64,000 nucleotides of DNA from Leishmania donovani (taxonomy: Eukaryota > Euglenozoa > Kinetoplastea > Trypanosomatida > Trypanosomatidae). Location: positions 1,216,724 through 1,280,723 of the forward strand of contig NC_018258.1 in NCBI RefSeq assembly GCF_000227135.1, in the 5' to 3' direction. A program made the translations under genes and the position numbers. Every line of letters begins with the position of its first letter. Position 1 is the stretch's first letter. Shown in pieces: positions 33,126-42,009 of the stretch. The notes beneath the pieces were generated by a model. The model ran no database searches and was not told where the DNA came from. It saw only the letters and a program-made list of their open reading frames with translations.

Positions 33126-33674
33126 TCACTTCTTGGTGGAGCGTCGATAGGCAGCCTGCCATCGCACGTCCAGCGTGCTCGTTGGCAGGTCGATTTCAAT
33201 TCCGTTGAGCTCCCCTGACAAAGTGAGCTGGCAGCTGAGCCGTGAGGCATCCGATACGCCAGGCGCCTTATCAAGGCAGTCCTGCTCGGCGTCCGTGATG
33301 GCAAACAGCTTCTCCACCTTGCCTAACCACTCCGCGGAGCGAAGGAGAACATGGCAGGTGGAGCACTGGCAGGTGCCGTTGCAGGCCCCCGGCACCTCCA
33401 CCGGCAGGGTGGTGTCGTCACGGATTGCCTCCATCAAGTTGTCTCCCTCATTGTACATACGCTCGTACGTGGCTCCGTCACGGTCGCGGATACGCACGAG
33501 AACCTTGCCAGGTGTCTCGGAGCGGAGGGACGTCGTTGAAGACGCGGAGGGAGGAGAGGGGCCAGTCTCCGAGCTGCAGGATAACCTGGAGAGCTTGATG
33601 GGCGTCATCGCATCACTGAGACTTCTGGGTAGCGCCAAGGTCACAAGAGAAAAACCGCGGCGACGGACAAACAT
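33126..33674 (-). CDS. Adrenodoxin-type [2Fe-2S] ferredoxin 4 (182 residues)
   Basis: First of the four in transcription order and the most diverged. Ligands are Cys98, Cys104 and Cys107 (ACNGTCQCSTCHV) and Cys148 (RLSCQ), with an extra Cys102 in the loop as in ferredoxin 1. The domain begins at PGKVLVRIRDRDGATYERMY (from residue 55). Between the cluster loop and the fourth ligand it carries AEWLGKVEKLFAITDAEQDCLDK, where the other three have a shorter, more acidic segment. The N-terminus MFVRRRGFSLVTLALPRSLS is a clear mitochondrial presequence, so I start at 33674. A later Met (MTPIKL) and a much longer open frame to 34187 are alternatives. The C-terminal extension (DVRWQAAYRRSTKK) is basic and absent from the paralogues. 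It may use a different redox partner, which is an inference. Confidence 0.88.
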   Translation of the reverse strand: MFVRRRGFSLVTLALPRSLSDAMTPIKLSRLSCSSETGPSPPSASSTTSLRSETPGKVLVRIRDRDGATYERMYNEGDNLMEAIRDDTTLPVEVPGACNGTCQCSTCHVLLRSAEWLGKVEKLFAITDAEQDCLDKAPGVSDASRLSCQLTLSGELNGIEIDLPTSTLDVRWQAAYRRSTKK

Positions 33675-34367
33675 GGAGCTGGAGAACCACAAGAAGAGAT
33701 ATGCACCTCCACATGTTCGAACAGAGCAAATAAGGGTTGCACTCGCAAGGGAGCCGACGAGCCGTCCGCTGACGTAAAAGCTGCAGTGACAACGAAGGAT
33801 GAACATAGCGGATGATGAGAGTAGAGGACTACAGGTGACAATCACGAGAGTCAGGGAAGCGCAGATGATTATCATGAGCGAGAGGAGGAGTCCTCCTCGC
33901 ACTATTTCGTCGCCCGATAGGCGAGGATCCGTTTTGTTGATCAAGGATGTTACGAGGCCGCTAGACAGTCCCGAGAAGCTCTCTCTCTCTGTATAGCGAG
34001 GATGGAGATGAGCAACACGGCGAAAACTCTCAACGTTACCGTTTGAAACGGCACACACAGGCACAGTCCCTGTGCGCCTCCTTCGCTGGGCCTTAGGTGG
34101 GTGCAAGAGCAACGACTCTCTCTCTCTGTTACCCACTACCTCCGCTCTTTTCTCCTCCCTTTTCACGCAAAACCAGCGCGCATGCAAAACCCCTTTGCAT
34201 CACCCTGGGAAGCAGAGAGCCAACGCCCCTCCACTCGTCTCCGTTCCAAAACCTCTGTGAGCGGCCTTTACGCGTCACTGAGAGGCACACACGCACGACA
34301 GGATAAAGAATTCCCACTTACAGGCGAAACAAAAAAACAAGAAAAAGCAAGGTCCCTTTGCCCAATA

Positions 34368-34440
34368 CAGCAGCAGGGGGCAGCAGGGGGCTGCGGGGGC
34401 AGCAGGGGGCAGCAGGGGGCAGCAGGGGCAGCACTGCAGC
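34368..34440. repeat. G-rich minisatellite (CAGCAGGGGG units)
   Basis: Imperfect ten-base units give five runs of five G and one of four G on the plus strand (34376, 34386, 34395, 34405, 34415 and 34425), separated by four or five bases. This spacing can form a G-quadruplex on the non-transcribed strand. The transcript would be C-rich here. Confidence 0.85.
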
Positions 34441-35009
34441 CATCGACGCCCCCTCCCACCCCCTACACACACACCACTCTAGCCTGCCTACATCATAAAT
34501 AGAAGACGACAAAATTCAAAACCAACACATAAAAACGATTACATACATACGATGAAAAAAAAAAAGAAAGAAACGACTTAGAAAAGCAGCAATGGTTATC
34601 GTGAGCAGTACCACCCCTCAGCACAGAACTCACAGCCGCAGCAGACTAGTACACGTACGCACACACACATATACACACATACCAATTCGTCAACGGGGCA
34701 ACGGAGGCACAGTGTAAGGATATAAATAGAAAAGGGGGGAGGGGGTAGGGGGAGAGGAGAAAGGAGTCATACGCAGACACACACGCCGCAAGCGTACGCA
34801 CAATATGTGCCGTCGACCACGCCGGGAACACCTGGCATAGAATACTTTTTCAAACTTAGAAGTGCCCTCTATCACTTCCTTTGCAAAAGGGGACGAAAAC
34901 AGTCGTAAACTAGCGCCTGCATGGTGCAGACCAATGTGCACGCAAAAGGAGAGCATGCAGCAGCAGCAGCATCAAAACAAGCTGAGAACGAATTCTCCCC
35001 CTGTGCACC

Positions 35010-35520
35010 GCGTACGCTGTCTGCCATGCAACATGAGTTACCCGCACATCTACCTCCGGCCCTGCCACAGGCCCCGTCGCGTGGTGCGAAGCAGCCGTAG
35101 GCACACGCGTTGCAGCAAACGCCCCGACGCAGCCGTCTCAGTGCAGCCCCTGCCTCGCGCTCTGCCCACACTCCCCGCCTCGCAGGGTGCCCCGGCGCCG
35201 CGCCCTCCGCGACCTGGCCGCCCACATCAGCAGCGAGGACTCGCTATAACTTCCCCATGTAGCGGGTGACGTACGCGGTCACCGCCAGATGTGGCTCTGC
35301 ACTCGCAGGGATGGAGGGGGCGGGGNNNNNNNNNNNNNNNNNNNNNNNNNNNNNNNNNNNNNNNNNNNNNNNNNNNNNNNNNNNNNNNNNNNNNNNNNNN
35401 NNNNNNNNNNNNNNNNNNNNNNNNGCGGGGGGGGGGTGAGGGAACTGCCTGGCCTCATAAGACAGAGTCTGGGGCAGCGGGCACCGCGACACCGCGCACG
35501 GCGGCGGCCCCCTCTCCTTC
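35010..35520 (+). repeat. SIDER-like repeat copy R1 (contains a gap)
   Basis: Matches copies R2 and R3 closely from the GCGAAGCAGCCGTAGGCACA block to the CGGCGGCGGCCCCCTCTCC block. It has several substitutions not shared by R2 and R3, including a different left part near 35022-35055. The G-rich run inside it is replaced by 99 N, so the assembly failed at the homopolymer. It lies downstream of the PSI/EGF gene. Confidence 0.8.
35326..35424. other. Assembly gap of 99 N
   Basis: A run of N inside repeat R1, at the place where R2 and R3 have only a short G-run. The true missing length is probably a few bases. Confidence 0.95.
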
Positions 35521-35790
35521 AGCAGCCATCAGGGAGTTCTGTGAGTAAAACGAGGAAAGAAGACCGAGAGGTTACGCGGCCATCACCACAGCTGACCAAG
35601 GGAGGGGCGATAGAGAACGGCACTCAAGCGAAACCTCCTCTCCCGTTTCGAGCTAGGGCACCATCGTTTATTAATCAGCCGCACATCTATACGCTGTGCG
35701 AGAAGGCATCGCAAGTACACTTTTTGCCTTTCACTACCCCCTGCTCCGTTCAGTCGGCGGATGCCGAAACAGCTGACCAACGAGCCTACC

Positions 35791-38226
35791 TTACTGCGCA
35801 GGACCGCTCATTAAGCCCTCCTTTCGCCGCTTGAACAGCCGTCGAAGAGATATCTGCTTCAACGGAATGCCCATCATCTCTCTCTCTCGCACCCGTTTCC
35901 GTGTGAAGGCAGCCTGAACTACCTCCCGCTCCCTCTGCAGATTGCGAAACTCCGGCGCCCCTATCACCGAAAACACATCCATCGGATTCGGAGCTTGACG
36001 GTTGCGGCGAACGACGACGACGAAGATGAGCAGCGAAAAGACAACGGGTGCCGACAAGGCTAAGCAAATGATCGCCTACCTTACTGCGCAGGACCGCNNN
36101 NNNNNNNNNNNNNNNNNNNNNNNNNNNNNNNNNNNNNNNNNNNNNNNNNNNNNNNNNNNNNNNNNNNNNNNNNNNNNNNNNNNNNNNNNNNNNNNNNNNN
36201 NNNNNNNNNNNNNNNNNNNNNNNNNNNNNNNNNNNNNNNNNNNNNNNNNNNNNNNNNNNNNNNNNNNNNNNNNNNNNNNNNNNNNNNNNNNNNNNNNNNN
36301 NNNNNNNNNNNNNNNNNNNNNNNNNNNNNNNNNNNNNNNNNNNNNNNNNNNNNNNNNNNNNNNNNNNNNNNNNNNNNNNNNNNNNNNNNNNNNNNNNNNN
36401 NNNNNNNNNNNNNNNNNNNNNNNNNNNNNNNNNNNNNNNNNNNNNNNNNNNNNNNNNNNNNNNNNNNNNNNNNNNNNNNNNNNNNNNNNNNNNNNNNNNN
36501 CCGTCCAGCACGCAGGGCACGCCACGCAGCTGCTGCCGTGGTACCCCGGCTGACACTGGCACGTACCTGAGACCTTGTCGCACCAGCCGTTCAATCCGCA
36601 GTCCTTGCAGCTCGACAGCGGCACGAAGCGGACGTGCAGCCCACTGCGCAGGAGGCCTTGCGGGATCATGACCGATGATACGTCGTCCACGCCATAGCGG
36701 ACAAGTCCAACGCGCATTGGAGGGTACGCAAGCATCGGGTCACCGTGCGCACAGCTCGCACAGTCGATGGTGATGTCAATGACGCCGTTGACGTCGACGT
36801 AAAGCTGCACAGAGAAGAGCGGCATGGAAGAGTAAGAGTTTCTGAAGGCAACCCTTGTCAGCTGGCCTACCACGCCTGGCGCGCAGCCGCCTTCCTCCTC
36901 GCAGAGCTCCTCGCCGCGGGCCCGCTCGGGTAGCAGTTTTGCAGTCCAAAGACCGCCCTTTGCAAATGTGAACAACGACTCCAGTGCCAAGATAGAGAGA
37001 GTGTAGTTGCCGTTCACGCACGTGCTACGATAAAGACCGCAAGAGTGTGTGTCGGCTTGCGTGGGGCACGAGGCACCAGGGATGCAGTTCATGATTGATT
37101 GCGATGGCGTCTGGAACAGTGGAATGTTCTGCTCAGGGTACTGCAGATGTAGCGGAAAGTAGCCCTTCTCTAGCGTGTAGGAGTAGTTGTGGCTCGACAT
37201 CGTCACGAAGGGGGTGTCGAAGTCGACGGTGACGTCGTAGAATTTCTGCGGCGCGAAGGCAGCCGTGCTGCTCGCAGGCGTTGTCCACTGCCCGCGTGGA
37301 CACACCGCCGATGCCAACGTGCTCGCACAGCACGCGGACGTGGAGGAGCACCACACGCAGTCGCCCCCCGTGTCCGCCGTGCACACCGAGGCATCGCCAT
37401 GTGCGGCGCACCCGTCAAACACGGGGTCGAAGCGGTATGCGACAATGCCGTTCACCGTCGTCGGCGTCGGCACCACCGTGCGCAGCGTCTTTGAGTAGAT
37501 GAGCCCCGTGCTCGGCATGTACTCGGGCAGCGTGCTGGTGTCTGGCAGCGAGGCGTACCGCATAATGATGGTGCCGTTAGCGTACACCACCACCTGTGCC
37601 GTCAGCTGCGTCTGCGCAGAGCCTGTTCCTCCAAGAATCGGCACGTTGCAGTACTCCACAGTGGTATACTTAGCGCTGCCATCGGAGGATTCAAGAGTCA
37701 AAATAAAACTCTTCGACGAGCTTACTTCAGTCGTCTCGAACGGCATTGCGTAGAAGGAAATCATGGGCCAGTCGCCACCGCCGTCGTACACCACCGCCGT
37801 GTTGTCGGAAAATGCGTACGTTCCACGGAGATCGGCAAAGAAGCGAGGCGGGCAGTACCCGCTGCACATGCCATACGGCGTAGGGGAAAGGAAGCCCATG
37901 CTGCTCGCATACCAGGAAGTGCTGTTCCAGGCGTAGTAAGGGAAGCGCACATTCTCGGTGTGGATGCACTCAAAGATTCGATGGAGCGAGTCAACCAGTT
38001 GAATCTTTCGGGCCGAGCCCGGCGCGTCGCACATGGTTTCGTACTGGGCCCAGTGGCTCGATGGTTGACGTGACAGGTCCTTCTGAAACACCTGGGCAAC
38101 GGTGTAGTCGACGATGGAGGCAGCGGCTGCTGTCGCCGTGATGACGAGTATCATGCACGCTACAACAAGACCCGCGACACGGTGAAGCCCGCGAACACTA
38201 ACGGGCATTGTACCGTCCTGCAGCAA
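35791..38226 (-). CDS. PSI/EGF-type membrane surface protein, interrupted by an assembly gap
   Basis: Cell-surface type I membrane protein of unknown role. From the Met at 38226 (or 38208, MPVSVRGL) residues 18-37 form a signal peptide. The ectodomain has many Cys and N-x-S/T sites. A PSI-like (plexin/semaphorin/integrin) Cys cluster lies at about 272-310 (FDGCAAHGDASVC to STSACCAS). An EGF-like module lies at about 540-570 (CGLNGWCDKVSGTCQCQPGYHGSSC). Sequence then runs into 403 N. Beyond the gap, in the same frame, comes a membrane segment (ICLALSAPVVFSLLIFVVVV) with a basic stop-transfer RRNR and a tail of about 70 residues ending at 35791. A TAG at 36076-36078 interrupts that frame, but it lies in a short stretch duplicated from the gene's own 3' end and is probably an assembly artefact. 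The tail is highly charged and could bind cytoskeletal partners. Confidence 0.85.
36074..36097. repeat. 24-bp duplicate of the gene's 3' end at the gap edge
   Basis: The 24 bases touching the gap are identical to 35784-35807, which contain the last codons and stop of the PSI/EGF gene. This places a stop codon in front of the transmembrane segment. It is either a collapsed tandem duplication or a misjoin. Confidence 0.85.
36098..36500. other. Assembly gap of 403 N
   Basis: A run of N inside the PSI/EGF gene, between the EGF-like module and the membrane segment. Open frames crossing it are meaningless here. Confidence 0.97.
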
Positions 38227-39642
38227 ACCACAGAATGCGTCTGCACGACGGAAGCTGGCTGGATGCCTTTTGTGGTGGACACGATCTGTGTCTGGGTGTG
38301 TGTGTGGGGTGGGTGGGTGTCAGTCTATATCTCAGCGTAGAAGAGCGCAGAGGGGCACAGAGGAATGTAGACGGTAGACCATTAGCAGAAGACAAAAGAT
38401 GAGAAGGGAACAGAGAACGCACAGGCAGTAGTGAGAGGAGCAGCCCAGCATTTCGTTTTCGCGCCAGCGTGTACACTGTCCGCCATACGACACATGCTCA
38501 GCTTCCCACCGCCTCCGGCCCTGCCACAGGCCCCGTCGCGTGGTGCGAAGCAGCCGTAGGCACACGCGTTGCAGCAAACGCCCCGACGCAGCCGTCTCAG
38601 TGCAGCCCCTGCCTCGCGCTCTGCCCACACTCCCCGCCTCGCAGGGCGCCCCGGCGCCGCGCCCTCCGCGACCTGGCCGCCCACATCAGCAGCGAGGACT
38701 CGCTATAACTTCCCCACGTAGCGGGTGACGGACGCGGTCACCGCCAGATGTGGCTCTGCACTCGCCGGAATGGAGGGGGCGGGGGGGGGTGAGGGAACTG
38801 CCTGGCCTCATAAGACAGAGTCTGGGGCAGCGGGCACCGCGACACCGCGCACGGCGGCGGCCCCCTCTCCGTCCGTCATCAAGGAAGCAGGAAGTGGTGG
38901 CTGAGCACCAAGACGGAAGGCAAAGAGACCGCTGCGAGCTCGTCCAAGTGGCGCCATGCGAGGTCGACGGTTCCGCTGCTTATCAGCGAGAGGGGAGTCA
39001 CTGGACAGGGAACGGTGTATGGGAGAGAGGGCCAGCTTTCGCGGCGTTTGAGGGCGGGGTGGAGGAGAAGTATTACGATGCACGAAGCAAAAGCCGGCCG
39101 TCACGGAGCCTGGTGGGGACGTGTACGGGGCATCTTGCGCTCAGGTCATGAAGTTGTGCGAAAAAGACGTGAGTGGGGGATGAGGGGCCAGGAAAGGAGG
39201 GCCAACGCGCCCACGCCAACAGGCAAGGGGCAGCAGAGAGGCAAGAGAGAGGGCGAGAGACGGAAAACGAACGTGCAAGACGCAAGACGTCGACCGAAAC
39301 ACTCCCGGGAACGCCGGTGGAGCGTCGATTCGCCCGGGACGTTGCACGACGTCCACTTCCTGTACATGTGAGCAGGCGCGTTTGGAGGCAACGGCGTGCG
39401 TCTTGTGCACGCACATGTCTATGAGGATCCGGTCCTACGCCGACGTCTCGGAAGCAATATGCACAGACGCAGCATCCCAACAGAAAAGCAACAACAAAAA
39501 AAAACACGCAAGTAGGCAACCTTTTGAGGCTTGATCTGGCGAATCACGGCGTGTCTCTCGGCCTGCCTTGGATGCTCCGCCGCTTGTGCACCCACTCCTG
39601 CTTTGCGTGTTCGCCCTGCTCTCTCCTCTTTCTTTTCTGGTC
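38227..39642. other. Spacer between the PSI/EGF gene and PH-like member F
   Basis: No gene is visible. It holds SIDER-like copy R2 and a (GT)n/GGGT run at 38290-38320. It should be the 3' UTR of member F plus the 5' leader of the PSI/EGF gene. Confidence 0.6.
38468..38935 (+). repeat. SIDER-like repeat copy R2
   Basis: About 468 bases nearly identical to R3 (47586-48055), with a sharp common start at CGTGTACAC and a common end at GAGACCGCTGC. It lies about 0.7 kb beyond the stop codon of PH-like member F, in antisense relative to its transcript. SIDER elements are known from Leishmania 3' UTRs; the class assignment here is by resemblance and position only. Confidence 0.85.
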
Positions 39643-42009
39643 TCACGGATCCAGGTGATGGAGGTCGGTGCGGCTTTCCTCCAGGGCTGCCATACTGCGA
39701 CCGATAATCTCGTTCAGGGTGCGCTCCTCAGCGTACGGCGGCGATGCTGCTGCAATAGCAGTCTTGTTCGTCGAGGCTGCGCTTTCATCTGCCCCAACAG
39801 CCGCAGCTGAGTGACGAGGGACGTCCGCTGCGCGATCAGCGGAGAGCGCAGAGTAGGCGGTTGCATACGCCCCGCTCTGCCACTCCTCCTGGGATATGTA
39901 GCGTGCACCAGGGACCAAGTAGCTCGAGTACTCGCTCGCCACGACGGTGGATTCACTGCAGCTCTTGCTCTGCGCACTGGACGCGTCACCCTCATCACTC
40001 TGCGACGCTTGCACAGCCTGCCCGTCTGCAGTGCCGCGCGCAAAGTGGCCTTGGATTTGGGGCGTCTGCAGCAGCTCCATAGTGAGAGGCGCCACTCGCG
40101 CTACCGTTGTCGCCGTGGATGGCGTCGCAGCAGATGTCCCTTCACGCGCAGCAGACGCACGGACAAGTACCGGGGCTGGGTCCCTATGCGCGCCGACGGT
40201 GTCGTCTCGGTGCCGCTGGCGAAGCCTATTTGCGCGTGTAACGACGGCGGCGGCTGCCCTGCCCTGCCGCTCCAGCTGCCTGGCGCGCTCGAGCGGCATG
40301 CCCACGATGTCGTCGCGCCGCTCTCGTGTGTCGTCCAGTGCGCGCTCTACCGCTGAAAGCTGGTCCTCGGAGAGCTCCACGTCTCTGGCGTTGCTGGCGT
40401 AGATGGGAATGGCAGCACGGTTTGCCATATTGCCACGCTCCAGCAGCTCCGCCTGCACCTGCTGCCACACCGTGGCGAGCTGCTCCTTTGGCAGAGGGCA
40501 GCTGAGCGTGCTGTTGTGCCCCGCCCCACGTTCCAAGACAGGCCGCCGCTGGCCCTCCTGCACGGTGCGGGCAACGTAGGACTCCATCGATGCGTCCCGC
40601 ACCTCCCTCATGCGGATCACTCGTCGCGTGCTGAGGGAGGCAAAGCAGGAGTCGTGAATGACACAGGCGAGACGGCGAACATCGACCAGTGGGGTGTACG
40701 CGGCAATCGCATCCGTGCCGTGGGCCGGAGGCAGCGGTTCAAAGAACAAATCTGGGATCGGCTCGTCTGAGATAAACACGCAGAAGGGGGCAAGCATGTT
40801 GGTGGCCGCATCGCGGGCAACGAGGTTCCAGTGGAACTCCTGCACCTCGGCAAGGCGCAGCCAGCGAGGGATGCTACCGGTGTCACGCATGCACAGCACG
40901 GAGTCATGTGTGACGCAGAGGTACGCACCTTTTAAGATGCGCTTCAGCTTCGGCGTGCTTGCGAAACTACCCGGCATCGACGACTCATGGAATGCCGCAG
41001 TGCTGCTCGCCGTGCCACAGCTGGAAGCCTCCCCCAGCGTGTACACGTTGCCTCGCATGAACGTGTAGAAGACGGCCTTATCGAGCGAATGAAACGTATG
41101 CCAGACGGACATGGGAATATGGGCGAAAGCGACACCGTTTCGCGGGTCGTACGGAGGCAGTCCGCGGTACGGTCGCACAATGAGCTTGTCGTAGCCGAGT
41201 ACCGACTGCAGCACATACCAAAACCGACGGAACTCTCGCTCATCACGAGAGCGAAAGATGAGTCGAACCGGAACGACGACACCCTGGTGCAGCAGCTCAC
41301 CCTTGGGGCCGCGAGGACTCACCAGCGTCTGCACGCCTGCGCCAACGACAGAGTTGCTGGTGAGGTCGGCGGCGCCGTCGCCACTGTCCGCTGCCGCTGC
41401 CGCCGCTCGCGCCCGCTCCGCTTCCAGATACTCAAATTGGTCGCGGAGACTGTCGAAAAGTTCTTTCAGAAAGAACGGGTCGCGGATGTAGGCGTCGTTG
41501 CTCCAGTTGCAGCGAGACCGCTCATGCTGGGAGAGACCGGCTGCAGGGCAAAGAAGTGGGCCTGCTGGAGGCGTCTCACCGCGCGCCATCGGCCGAGACT
41601 CGCCTTCGATCTCGAGCTGATAGAAGTCACGCTCGTTGAGGCAGTGCTCGGCGCTGAACTCCGGTCTTGTGGCCAGCGGCAGCACTCCTGTGACCTTCAA
41701 CTTGCGCCGCCATGTTAAGCTTGCCGGAGGCACTGTAACCTCACTGACTGCGCACTCCAAGGAGGCGCTTGATGGCGTGACCCGACCTGTGTGTGCAGGC
41801 TCCGCAGCAACGTTACCGCTTCTGCGATTATCGTCAGTGGTGGTGGTGGCGTCCGCCGCCTCAGGGGTGTGGCTGTGAACGACAGGCAGCTCGTTCCTGA
41901 CTGCCTCGGAGTAGTAGAGGTACCGGCGCAATGTGTCAAATGCCACCTGGCGCGTCTGCCAGCAACCGAAGAAGCCGCCCCCCTGCTTCTCCACGTACGT
42001 ATAGAACAT
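39643..42009 (-). CDS. Large PH-like family protein, member F (788 residues)
   Basis: The start at 42009 (MFYTYVEKQGGGFFGCWQTRQ) matches member G and is preferred to the 81-residue hydrophobic extension of the open frame. The N-terminal strands (EKQ, W-TRQVAFDTLRRYLYYSE) look like the beginning of a PH barrel, interrupted by a long insert and resumed at WRRKLKVTGV and VRLIFRSRDEREFRRFWYVLQSVLGYDKL. Then comes the family signature YRGLPPYDPRNG, an HIPMSVWHTFHSLDKAVFYTFMRG block, and a second PH-like unit starting KGAYLCVTHDSVLCMRDTGSI. Downstream are SCPLPKEQLATVWQQV, RRDDIVGMPLERA and, near the C-terminus, VPGARYISQEEW and LNEIIGRSMAALEE, all shared with member G. The last 250 residues are otherwise Ser/Ala-rich and likely disordered. 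No signal or membrane segment is visible. I know no function for this architecture. Confidence 0.9.
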   Translation of the reverse strand: MFYTYVEKQGGGFFGCWQTRQVAFDTLRRYLYYSEAVRNELPVVHSHTPEAADATTTTDDNRRSGNVAAEPAHTGRVTPSSASLECAVSEVTVPPASLTWRRKLKVTGVLPLATRPEFSAEHCLNERDFYQLEIEGESRPMARGETPPAGPLLCPAAGLSQHERSRCNWSNDAYIRDPFFLKELFDSLRDQFEYLEAERARAAAAAADSGDGAADLTSNSVVGAGVQTLVSPRGPKGELLHQGVVVPVRLIFRSRDEREFRRFWYVLQSVLGYDKLIVRPYRGLPPYDPRNGVAFAHIPMSVWHTFHSLDKAVFYTFMRGNVYTLGEASSCGTASSTAAFHESSMPGSFASTPKLKRILKGAYLCVTHDSVLCMRDTGSIPRWLRLAEVQEFHWNLVARDAATNMLAPFCVFISDEPIPDLFFEPLPPAHGTDAIAAYTPLVDVRRLACVIHDSCFASLSTRRVIRMREVRDASMESYVARTVQEGQRRPVLERGAGHNSTLSCPLPKEQLATVWQQVQAELLERGNMANRAAIPIYASNARDVELSEDQLSAVERALDDTRERRDDIVGMPLERARQLERQGRAAAAVVTRANRLRQRHRDDTVGAHRDPAPVLVRASAAREGTSAATPSTATTVARVAPLTMELLQTPQIQGHFARGTADGQAVQASQSDEGDASSAQSKSCSESTVVASEYSSYLVPGARYISQEEWQSGAYATAYSALSADRAADVPRHSAAAVGADESAASTNKTAIAAASPPYAEERTLNEIIGRSMAALEESRTDLHHLDP

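Larger units (their letters stand above)
33675..35790. other. Spacer upstream of the ferredoxin cluster
   Basis: No gene is seen. It contains a G-rich minisatellite (34368-34440), SIDER-like repeat copy R1 (35010-35520) and an assembly gap (35326-35424). It should hold the 3' UTR of the PSI/EGF gene. Confidence 0.6.

Noticed and set aside
33675..34187. N-terminal extension of ferredoxin 4
   Set aside because: In frame but without family similarity; the Met at 33674 gives a typical mitochondrial presequence.
35289..35834. Open frames crossing the 99-N gap
   Set aside because: Frames through N are meaningless; the flanks belong to the SIDER-like repeat R1.
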